DNA from: Planctomycetota bacterium
GTDB taxonomy: Bacteria; Planctomycetota; PLA2; JAEUHO01
NCBI GenBank assembly: GCA_028281445.1
Contig: JANQJW010000032.1
Coordinates: 1 to 64,000, forward strand
Length of the DNA: 64,000 bases
Direction of reading: 5' to 3'
The notes below the pieces were generated by a model, which had not been told where the DNA came from, ran no database searches, and saw only the letters and a program-made list of their open reading frames with translations. Position numbers and translations under genes: made by a program. Position 1 is the stretch's first letter. Each line of letters begins with the position of its first letter. Positions 46,184 through 53,633 of this stretch are shown here, one piece after another.

Positions 46184-46618
46184 TCAGGGTGCCCCCCCAA
46201 TTCCAAGGGACGAGGCCCAAGTCTCGAAGTTGCGACCATACGGACCATACAGGAGGACCGAGAGGCCGTAGTACCGAGCACCGACGACTACGGGCTTCGG
46301 CTCCGTCGTACTTGCCAAGAGGATGCGGTTCGCCATTTGGTGGCAAACCCCGTCCCGCCCGTAACGGACGCCGCAGTCCGCGCGCGCATCGTCTGGCTGG
46401 GCGATTCGACACGCGAGCTCGATGTCGGCGGCTGTGTCCGCCAGCTTCGTGCTGCCCGGGTGGTCCGGGCCCGCACCGCGCTGTTCTCCCCAGCAGTACC
46501 AGAACATCGACGGCGGAGGAACCGAGTAGGGCGCGTCGTACGACGTAACCCACGTGTGGTCGGCGGCAATGCCAGGAATCTGTGCGGGACTGCCCCAGGC
46601 GTAGAGTCTCGGTTCCAA
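46184..46618 (-). CDS. Cys/His/Trp-rich protein translationally coupled to the Z1 helicase
   Basis: The 144-residue protein shows strong protein character: DHTWVTSYDAP, FWYCWGEQRG, ELACRIAQPDD and VRYGRDGVCHQMANRILL, with Cys/His positions that could form a catalytic dyad or bind a metal. Its stop lies one base before the helicase start, so both are translated together. I cannot name the family. Because it precedes the helicase of a MORC/Z1 cluster, it may be an additional component. It is antisense to the 5' open part of the nuclease gene's frame, which starts later, at 46769. Bases 46619-46768 form the divergent promoter region. Confidence 0.6.
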   Translation of the reverse strand: MEPRLYAWGSPAQIPGIAADHTWVTSYDAPYSVPPPSMFWYCWGEQRGAGPDHPGSTKLADTAADIELACRIAQPDDARADCGVRYGRDGVCHQMANRILLASTTEPKPVVVGARYYGLSVLLYGPYGRNFETWASSLGIGGAP

Positions 46619-46768
46619 ATCGCGCCCACTCCCAATCTCACCACCGCCATGGTAGCGGCATGCGGTCCAGAATGTGAAGCGCGGCGAATCGTGCGAAACT
46701 CGGCCACCTTGGCCTCATGTGCTCGTGCGAGATGTACGCTCGTCGTGACTGTGAGGGGAGGGATGGAC

Positions 46769-47896
46769 GTGCCTAAGCTGACCTACTGGCTCAACCTTTT
46801 CACCGGCAAGACTTGGGAGGAGTTCCAGGCAGCAGGTGGCACCACGACGGGGTTCCGGGCAGGTCGATGGAGGACAGTACGGCGCATCCGTCCGGGAGAT
46901 CGCTTGCTTTGCTACGTGACTGGTGTCTCGCGCTTCATTGGCGTGCTTGAGGCCACCGGGGAGCCATTTCGGGACTCGACGCCAATCTGGGAAGACGCCG
47001 AGTTTCCTTGTCGCGTTACGGTTCGTTCCGTGGTCACGGTCTCGCCAGAGGCCGCGATTCCAATCCACTCGCTGCGCGATCAACTGTCAATCTTCACAGA
47101 CGCAGCAACACCGAACGCATGGATCGGTCACCTACGTGGATCACCAACGAAGTGGAGCTCCGGCGATGGCGATAGCGTGAAGCGGGCATTGGAGGAAGCG
47201 GCCCTTCGGCCCGTCCCTCGTCCCATCGACCAGAAGCGATGGGAACGAAAGCCGCGCGCGCTTGACGCTGGAGCCCTGGGCGCAGTGACAATCCCCGATG
47301 CCGAGGACGATACACCTGCCACTGCCACGAGACCGGCGACGACGCCTTCCGAGGTGAGCTCCCCAACCGAGCACACACGCATGCAGGCGTTGCTCCTGCG
47401 ACTTGGAGCTGAGATGGGTTTCGATGTGTGGGTTGCGCGCAATGACCGCCGTCGCCAATGTGACGGCGTGAATCTGGGTTCGATGGCGAGGACTCTGAGC
47501 GCGCTGCCGCTGCAGTTCGACGCAGCCACGAACAGGACGATCGAGCTGATCGATGTTCTTTGGCTAGACGGGGCTGCGATTGTGGCAGCCTTCGAGATCG
47601 AGTGCACCACGAGCGTCTACAGTGGGCTACTTCGCATGGCCGACCTCTTGGCAATGCAGCCCAACATCAACATCCCGCTGTTCATCGTTGCGCCAGAGGA
47701 CCGAGGCGAGAAGGTCATTCACGAAGTCAACCGCCCTACCTTCCGGCGGCTCTCACCTCCACTCAGTGACGTTTGCCGTTTCATCTCGATTTCCAGTCTG
47801 GAGCGCGAGCTTGCGGCACTTGGGCACCGCATTCGGTTCATGCGGCCGGAGTTCTTGGACGACGTTGCCGAGTCGTGCACCTTGGCAGATGAGTGA
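46769..47896 (+). CDS. EVE/PUA-like domain fused to a PD-(D/E)XK-type nuclease
   Basis: The 375-residue protein starts at GTG 46769, 7 bases after GGAGG (ATG 46763 is too close to it). Residues 1-145 resemble an EVE/PUA modified-base reader (YWLNLFTGKTWEEFQAAGG, RRIRPGDRLLCYVTGVSRF, IGVLEATGEPF). Residues about 210-375 form a nuclease-like core with ELIDVLWLDGAAIVAAFEIE (Asp...Glu-x-Glu pattern) followed by TTSVYSGLLRMADLLA. It probably recognises a base state and cleaves, forming the restriction component. It converges with the methylase gene, 5 bases apart. Confidence 0.82.
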   Translation: MPKLTYWLNLFTGKTWEEFQAAGGTTTGFRAGRWRTVRRIRPGDRLLCYVTGVSRFIGVLEATGEPFRDSTPIWEDAEFPCRVTVRSVVTVSPEAAIPIHSLRDQLSIFTDAATPNAWIGHLRGSPTKWSSGDGDSVKRALEEAALRPVPRPIDQKRWERKPRALDAGALGAVTIPDAEDDTPATATRPATTPSEVSSPTEHTRMQALLLRLGAEMGFDVWVARNDRRRQCDGVNLGSMARTLSALPLQFDAATNRTIELIDVLWLDGAAIVAAFEIECTTSVYSGLLRMADLLAMQPNINIPLFIVAPEDRGEKVIHEVNRPTFRRLSPPLSDVCRFISISSLERELAALGHRIRFMRPEFLDDVAESCTLADE

Positions 47897-47901
47897 ACTA
47901 T

Positions 47902-49125
47902 CTACTGCTTTTCAAGAGCCAGTACGACTTCACGTCTCATCCGCGACCTAAGTTGGTCCCCCGATGCCGTGGCAGAGGGCGGCGGAAGATAGCGTCGATT
48001 CGGAGGGATCGTTCGCGTGGTCCACTCAACGAGTGCCAGACTATGGCACTTAGCAAGCGATCGAAGTGCGGACGAGTTTCGCACAAAGGTCCCACGAACG
48101 CACGAGTCGCCGATGACGAGCACGGCTTTGCCCGACCTTCGCAGCACTCGGGAGATCTCCGCTGTGATCCGATCAAGATCGTTCACATATCTCACGAGCA
48201 TGCCTCGCTGGCGCGAGGGTAGGTCCCTGAGATCTCCGAGCGCTCGAAAGGCGCGTCGGAGTCGCGCATTGCCGAGGCTCCTACCAGTGGAGACTTCAGA
48301 GCCTACGCTCTCCGTTCGGATGCGCCTCAGCTCTGACATGGTGAAGCCCATCCAAACGAGACTGAACCGACTACATCGCATGTAGTCGATGGCGTTGAGG
48401 TAGGGCGGTGAGCTGACTACGGCATCGAAGGATGCGGAGCGGAAGGAAAGTCGTCGAGCATCACCGAGTGAAACCTGCGTACGAGGTCCAACGGTCTCGG
48501 CCGATCGAGAAGGCGCATTCGAGACCACGCGCTCGCACGCGCTGATGAAGCAGTCGAATGGAAGGCGCGGTGCCTTTGTGAATGTCCGATGAGGACGACT
48601 GTGCGACAGGTCCATTGCGCGGGATGCGCCAGCCTGCTTCGTGATAATCGTTCGAGAGAACGCGATCCAGAGCGCGTCGCGCACCGATGCATCGCGCGTC
48701 CTCGAGATCGACAGTGCAAGGCCATAGAGCTGCCGCCGCGCAAGGGGGTCGAACCAGTAGCAGATAAACCTCTTTGTCTCGGGGTCACTGTGTGCTGGAT
48801 AGGCCGTCGTCGCTGGCGTTGCGTCACACAATTTCCGCGCCCGCGCCAACACTCGCCGCGCCGTTGCCATCGCGCGATGGGGAACGACGGTCCTTGTCCA
48901 AACGCGCGCACTCAGAACTGATAGAGGATCACAGTCGATCCCGACGGCCCGGTGCCCTTGAGCACGAGCCACCGCAAGCACCGTGCCAGATCCGGACATC
49001 GGATCAAGTACGCGCATGGACCGACGACCCCGGCGCAGCGCATCCAGGGCGACATCAGGTGCCATACGAGCGGGAAACGGGTGGACAGGCCCGCGTCCAA
49101 GTACTTCGGTAATGCTTGCCACCAT
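47902..49125 (-). CDS. DNA methyltransferase (SPPY-type, N4-cytosine or N6-adenine)
   Basis: The 407-residue protein has SAM motif I VLDPMSGSGTVL near the N-terminus and catalytic motif IV VVSSPPYLNAIDYMR near the middle, giving the beta-class order of permuted methylases, and HPFPARMAPDVA before motif I, typical of N4-cytosine/N6-adenine enzymes. ATG 49125 was chosen; GTG 49140 upstream is possible. It lies between the nuclease and the MORC-like ATPase and is the modification component of the system. Confidence 0.88.
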   Translation of the reverse strand: MVASITEVLGRGPVHPFPARMAPDVALDALRRGRRSMRVLDPMSGSGTVLAVARAQGHRAVGIDCDPLSVLSARVWTRTVVPHRAMATARRVLARARKLCDATPATTAYPAHSDPETKRFICYWFDPLARRQLYGLALSISRTRDASVRDALWIAFSRTIITKQAGASRAMDLSHSRPHRTFTKAPRLPFDCFISACERVVSNAPSRSAETVGPRTQVSLGDARRLSFRSASFDAVVSSPPYLNAIDYMRCSRFSLVWMGFTMSELRRIRTESVGSEVSTGRSLGNARLRRAFRALGDLRDLPSRQRGMLVRYVNDLDRITAEISRVLRRSGKAVLVIGDSCVRGTFVRNSSALRSLAKCHSLALVEWTTRTIPPNRRYLPPPSATASGDQLRSRMRREVVLALEKQ

Positions 49126-49164
49126 GCTCTCCTCAGCCACACCCAGGTGGCCTGACGATACAGG

Positions 49165-51816
49165 TTAGTCCTTGTCGCCGACGGGATACTCGCGCTCCAC
49201 GCTCGCTATTGCTGCGAGCACCTTCGCTGGCGGCGCGTTCAGCTCTACAGTCCGATCCCGCGCGCCGATGAGCCCTGGCGCCATGCGCGCCATGCCGTGG
49301 CAGACCTGAACGAGGTCGGTCTCGGCTAGTTGAGTGCCTGCTCTGCGCAAGCCGCTGCGAACGGCCGAGTACGTAACAGCATGGAGCGGATCGTCCCGCT
49401 GCTCTTCCCAGATGTAGTCGAGGATCCTCCGGTACGGCGGTCGTCGCTGCCTCCGTGCTACGGCCTCGTCGATCCAAGCCTTGGCGTCGTCGGGCAGGAA
49501 TCGGGTCTCGAACAACTCGCGGAGTCGGTCGGGCCATAGAGCGCGCCGCGGCGCCATCCTGACCAAGCGGGCAAGATCGTCGATGCGAATCAGCGTGATG
49601 GTCTTGCTGCTCTTCTCTCGGCCTCTTGCCATCTCAGTGCCCAGCGCCGATGACTCACCATCTGACGTCGGGAAGTCTGGACCAACAACGACAGCATGGC
49701 CGCACGCCAGATCCTCTCGATGACGAGCCACCCGCGAGATCCCAACGTCCTTGGCGGATACCTTGTCACCGTCCTTCCGCTTGCTCTTCGCCTCAAGACT
49801 CAGCGAGTAGTTTCGCGGCTGCCCTCTCTCATCTGCGCTGAGGTGTGCCTTGGCAATGCCGTCCGCCTTGCCCTTGCCGCCGATGTGGCCTGCCTCGAAA
49901 CCTAGTATCTCGAAGCAGGCGACCAGCTCGTGCTCAAGCTGATCTTGATTGTTGCGAGCGTCCTGCAGCGCCTGCGACACCGACAGGGCCGTACGTCGTC
50001 CGGAACTTCTCGCGAGGAACCGGAGCAGTTCGTCACGCTGTTCAAGGATGGCGACCGCATCCGCCGTCTCAAACCCAAGATGATGCAAATGCGACTCCAG
50101 CAACACTTCCGCCATTGCGAACAGCTCGAGTGAGAACCGGCTCCTACCGAGGAAGTCGTCTGCGAACGCACCCACGAAAGGGTGCTTCGCGTTGATGTGC
50201 AGCGCTCCGGTCTCGGTGTCGTAGACGGCGATGCCATCTTCAATCGACAGACCATCGCTCAACGCCACATCAGAGACGAACCCGTCCTCGCTCGCGACGC
50301 GTTCTTCGATTGACTTCACAATCGCGTCGTGTCGGGCCTCATCCACAGTGGGAGGCACCTTGACGTAGCGTGGCTCGCTCTCACCCTCGAGCGTCGAGCG
50401 GACCAACGCGATCAGCGGGCGCCCCGTCAGACTGGCGGGCGTCGCTGCAAGCCGTTCGGAGATCCGAGCACCAGGCGCCTCGCCCTCATCGTGCTCCTGC
50501 ACCTTGGGCCGCACGAAGTTGAACAGCGAGTGCATTAGGTTGCGAGTGAGCTCACTCGTCGGGCCCTCTCGGAGACTCTCGCGAGCCGAGCGCAGTTCAT
50601 CGTCGAGGTCATCGATGTGGACCACACAACGGAATCGGGAGAACGTGCCGTGGCGAAGCAGGTTGCTATCGATTCCGAAGTACTCGTCGTCGATGTTGAC
50701 CAGCCTCCCACGCACGTACACGAAGTAGCCGTAGCTCCGTCCGATCTGATCGGATTTACCCGTTAGCGTTCCCTTGTAGGCTTCAACGTACCCGGTGACG
50801 CGTCCGAGCTGCGGATGAAACAGGCCATGGCGATGCACCGATGACCGAGGTTGGTCTGTGTTGGGACGGACCTTGAGGTCCTGCGGGCCGGGCTTCGGCA
50901 CCTTCTTGACATCCTTTCCTATGACCCACCGACCAACCCGCCCCTTCGTTGCCTTGCTCGGTGACAGCTTCTTCCCGTTGAAGTTGATCGAGAAATCGTC
51001 GCGCAATGGCAGCGCCGTTCGGAGAATCCACTGAAGCCGTCCAGGCTCAATCTCCGCCGCCTTGTCCTTCAGACCCGATAGCAGCGCTAGGGTCCAGGTG
51101 GTGGCGCTTCCGGGCCCAAACAGCTTGGTAGCCCACGCCTCGAACGCCGCCTGTTGAGTCCACGGCTTGAGGGCCTTGCGAGCTTCTGCCGCGCTTAGCT
51201 TCCTCACCCTGAGAGTCATGGGGCGTACGTTGCCCACTTGCGATGCCGACCGGTCGAGCCGATCGAAGTTCATGCTCGTCACGAAGTACTCGCGCCCCTG
51301 GCGACAGACATACGTGAGACGTCGCGCCAAGACGTACGTTGCGAGCTTGCCAATGCCGAACTTCCCGATCTGTTTGCGACCCAGCGGGGGGTCCTCCAGT
51401 TCCCGCTTTCCGCTGTTTCCGATCTCCCAGAGCTGTTCCAGTCCCAGTGCGTTCATACCCAGCCCGTCATCGACGACGGCGATCGTGGCGTCCGGAGCTG
51501 TGACGTCTTCAGGCAGGGTCACGAGGACGTTTCGCGCGCCGGCGTCGAACCCATTCGAGACCAGCTCCTCGAAGGCCTTGTTCGCGCTCCGGTACAGCCC
51601 ATCCGAGAACAGCTCAACGATCTTGTAGCTCAGGCGTACGTCAATGTTCTTGACCACGCTGCCGGCTCTCGTCAAGCCGGTGATCGTCTCCGTGGGCCGC
51701 GCTAGGGCAGCCCGCTTCTTGTTCTTCTTCTTGGTCTTCTTCTTGTTCTTGCTCTTGGACTTCCGCTTCTTTGCACCTTTGCGGTGGATCGCGAGACGTT
51801 TGCGTTTGATTGCCAT
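49165..51816 (-). CDS. MORC/HSP90-like GHKL ATPase with Lys-rich tail
   Basis: The 883-residue protein starts at ATG 51816, after GGGGGGAG. Its first 36 residues are extremely Lys/Arg-rich and probably bind DNA. A GHKL ATPase domain follows: N-box AFEELVSNGFDAGA (about 81-94), DDGLGM (116-121), G2 box GKFGIGKLA (151-159). A transducer-like region extends to about 400. The C-terminal part has PD-(D/E)XK-like strands (YSLSLEAKSKRKDG). MORC-like ATPases of this kind are part of restriction systems with Z1 helicases. It probably clamps DNA and is coupled to the helicase and nuclease. Confidence 0.85.
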   Translation of the reverse strand: MAIKRKRLAIHRKGAKKRKSKSKNKKKTKKKNKKRAALARPTETITGLTRAGSVVKNIDVRLSYKIVELFSDGLYRSANKAFEELVSNGFDAGARNVLVTLPEDVTAPDATIAVVDDGLGMNALGLEQLWEIGNSGKRELEDPPLGRKQIGKFGIGKLATYVLARRLTYVCRQGREYFVTSMNFDRLDRSASQVGNVRPMTLRVRKLSAAEARKALKPWTQQAAFEAWATKLFGPGSATTWTLALLSGLKDKAAEIEPGRLQWILRTALPLRDDFSINFNGKKLSPSKATKGRVGRWVIGKDVKKVPKPGPQDLKVRPNTDQPRSSVHRHGLFHPQLGRVTGYVEAYKGTLTGKSDQIGRSYGYFVYVRGRLVNIDDEYFGIDSNLLRHGTFSRFRCVVHIDDLDDELRSARESLREGPTSELTRNLMHSLFNFVRPKVQEHDEGEAPGARISERLAATPASLTGRPLIALVRSTLEGESEPRYVKVPPTVDEARHDAIVKSIEERVASEDGFVSDVALSDGLSIEDGIAVYDTETGALHINAKHPFVGAFADDFLGRSRFSLELFAMAEVLLESHLHHLGFETADAVAILEQRDELLRFLARSSGRRTALSVSQALQDARNNQDQLEHELVACFEILGFEAGHIGGKGKADGIAKAHLSADERGQPRNYSLSLEAKSKRKDGDKVSAKDVGISRVARHREDLACGHAVVVGPDFPTSDGESSALGTEMARGREKSSKTITLIRIDDLARLVRMAPRRALWPDRLRELFETRFLPDDAKAWIDEAVARRQRRPPYRRILDYIWEEQRDDPLHAVTYSAVRSGLRRAGTQLAETDLVQVCHGMARMAPGLIGARDRTVELNAPPAKVLAAIASVEREYPVGDKD

Positions 51817-51874
51817 GTCGCTCCCCCCACCGGATCGGGTGCTATCCCGCACCGTCGGCAGAGAGATACCACGC

Positions 51875-52582
51875 TCACTCGGCACGGCGCCAGCGCGGAA
51901 GCCGTCGCCCGGTCAGACTCGACGTTGCAAGCTGTCCGTCCCCGTCGGCGGCAGCCACCACGCGCTGTACGTCCCACCCTGGGTCGATCAGCGGCACGGA
52001 GTAGAACGGGCCGCCGAGATCCCCGGAGAGCTTGCAGGAAGAAGTTGGCCGCGAGTTCGTGATGTTCTTCCTTGAGCGGCAGGAAGGGTACGTCCTCAGG
52101 CTGGAACTCGAGCATGCCAACGTGGCGCCACTCGCGCTCCCAACGGAAGTCGTACGCAGGCCCCGCCGTGTCCACGAACGGGGTGATCTTCCAGATGGGA
52201 TCGTCCGGATCGGCACCATCGACCATCGCCGCGCTCGTGATGGCATGAAGTGCCATGTCCGTCGGCTGCAATCCGGGAGGTACCAGACCGGTGCGCCACC
52301 GCGCTTCTCGAACCAAGCGCGCTTGAACGCGACTCCGCAGCACGTGCCTCGACGCTCGGCCAAGCGCTGCAAGAACCCAAGCGGCACCTCGCTGAAGCAC
52401 ACGCACTCCTGCGAGGAGCCGAGACCCTGAACATGTCTGGCGTAGCCGAATGCGCCACCAGGAACGAGCTTCCCCTCCCAGAGGATCGTGAGCATGACGT
52501 CGCATGCAGTCGGCGGCCTACCGTCCTCTGGGATTCGCTTGACGGTCCCGCCGGGCGCAGGGTCCTTTGTGAAGTGAACCAC
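51875..52582 (-). pseudogene. abortive-infection/DUF2971-like protein with two compensating frameshifts
   Basis: The N-terminal part (MVHFTKDPAPG, CVCFSEVPLGFLQRLAERRG, FKRAWFEKRGGAPVWYLP) is in one frame; around 52270 it jumps to another frame that carries the middle (MALHAITSAAMVDGADPDDP, YDFRWEREWRHVGMLEF). Near 52035 it returns to the first frame (GGPFYSVPLIDPGWDVQRVV) and stops at 51875. The joined reading is a coherent protein with the EWRH motif seen in DUF2971-like proteins. Two shifts that restore the frame suggest either a mutated gene or two sequence errors. It is upstream of the MORC-like ATPase on the same strand. The frame is open further 5', so the true start may lie above 52582. 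Confidence 0.6.
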
Positions 52583-53253
52583 GTAGTCACTGAGGTCGTA
52601 CCACCTCTGGCGTCGGCCCGGCGGATCGGTGTATCCAGGTTGGACGATTGTCTGTCGCCCTCGGCGTTGGGTGTGCGGAGCAGGGCAGCTCCGCGGTGCA
52701 GGCGATCAAGCTCACCTGTGACCCGCCGCCGAGCCTGGAACATGTCGATCGCCAAAGGGCGTGCAAGAGATGCGTTGCGAATCAACCGGTAGAAGCGCCC
52801 GCAGACCACCCCCCGGGGGGCAAAATCTCGGCCGGCGCTGGCACCCACGGCAACGCGCTACCTGACCGACTGCGCGTTGCCGCCGACAGAGTCTTCGCTG
52901 ACGTGGTCCCGACCGTCGGGCGATGACCGCCTCTCGTCCTCCCCCACGCTTACGAGAAGCGCGCGCGCTACTCTGATGAGCGGAATCGGGTCGTCGGCAA
53001 GCTGAGCCTGAGCCAGGAGCGCGGACACCGCCATTTCACGGGCCATCCACTTCGCTCGATCGATCGTGTCGCGGCCAAGCATGAGGCCAAGCGAAGGGGA
53101 GCCGTCGCCGGCAAGCCCAGAAGACTCGGCGTCGATGTGCTGTCCCGCCAAGCTCGACAAGCTTAGGGTCGTCAACCTCGCGCGCTCGTGACCAGAGCTG
53201 TGCTTGTGGCAGCCACGGCATGCAGCGTCACCCGGCCCTTGATCACCCAGACT
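52583..53253. other. mostly non-coding right edge of the island
   Basis: Apart from a possible short gene at 52858-53082, no gene-like frame is supported. A C/G run (CCCCCCGGGGGGC type) near 52808-52818 may form a hairpin. No RNA gene is recognised before the right repeat at 53254. Confidence 0.4.
52858..53082 (-). CDS. small helical hypothetical protein, uncertain
   Basis: The frame from ATG 53082 gives 74 residues with a coherent helical stretch (RDTIDRAKWMAREMAVSALL, IPLIRVARALLVSV) and a polar tail. The frame is open further upstream (TTG 53175) and runs into the right repeat and tRNA, where it is clearly spurious. No ribosome site is convincing. It could be a real short gene, or the 3' end of a lost one. 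Confidence 0.3.
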   Translation of the reverse strand: MLGRDTIDRAKWMAREMAVSALLAQAQLADDPIPLIRVARALLVSVGEDERRSSPDGRDHVSEDSVGGNAQSVR

Positions 53254-53465
53254 CGGGGCCATATCCGGGGCCTTCTTGGTGTGCCCCGGTGTGTTCCCAA
53301 GTGCCCCGGTGGGGTTTGAGCCCGTCAGCGCGGCCGAGATTGAATGGCCGAGAATCCTGAGCTCACGCGCCAAGAACGGCAACGGAGCCCAGAAAGTAGT
53401 GGCGGGAGAGCAAGGGAATCGAACCCTCCTATCCAAGGTTGCCCAGGGACACAGCGGTTTTGAAG
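53254..53465. repeat. right flanking repeat: tRNA-Sec 3' half plus 3' flank (att-like)
   Basis: Direct-repeat partner of 12994-13206. The tRNA portion (53400-53465) is identical to the left copy; the flank (53254-53399) is a diverged copy with several clustered substitutions and one missing G next to CCA. Because the flank is also duplicated, the incoming element probably carried the flank of another host's tRNA-Sec locus. Confidence 0.85.
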
Positions 53466-53498
53466 ACCGAGGGGGGCACCAGCCCGCCATCCTCTCCC
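53400..53498 (-). tRNA. selC: tRNA-Sec (anticodon UCA)
   Basis: Read on the minus strand, the 99-base gene begins GGGAGAGG and ends CTCTCCCGCCA, giving a 7-pair acceptor with encoded CCA and discriminator G. The anticodon loop is CTTCAAA, hence anticodon UCA, which reads UGA. It has a long variable arm closed by a GCAA loop and a T loop TTCGATT. The D stem has one C-C mismatch, and the anticodon stem has four clean pairs. The 3' two-thirds are duplicated at the island's left end. tRNA-Sec genes are frequent integration sites for islands. Confidence 0.85.
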
Positions 53499-53633
53499 GC
53501 TCGGAGAGGCCTGAGAGGGTAGGCGCCTGAGCCGGGCTCGCCAAGGGCCTGTCGAGTCTCCGGGGTTTCCCGGTCACTCCGCTGCCGAGAACGCAGTTCC
53601 AGACGCAACGAAAGCCCCCGAAGGAGGCCCACC

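Larger units (their letters stand above)
13141..53465. mobile_element. genomic island inserted at tRNA-Sec (mosaic, about 40.3 kb)
   Basis: The segment is bounded by identical 66-base copies of the 3' half of tRNA-Sec in direct orientation, with the intact tRNA at the right edge. It contains two tyrosine recombinases (34777-35919 and 42285-43247), several defence loci (SIR2 fusion, McrBC, MORC/Z1 restriction cluster), broken genes, and lower GC than the flanking lipoprotein genes. A third decayed tRNA-Sec copy at 14592 suggests at least two insertion events. Because both integrases are internal, which one catalysed insertion cannot be decided from the sequence. Confidence 0.75.

Noticed and set aside
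46106..46768. N-terminal extension of the EVE-nuclease frame
   Set aside because: Overlaps the coupled Cys/His/Trp-rich gene on the other strand and lacks protein likeness; GTG 46769 has the proper ribosome site.
13141..53465. Integron cassette array
   Set aside because: Although several single genes stand alone and an Xer-like recombinase is present, no attC-type paired R''/R' motifs were found between genes.
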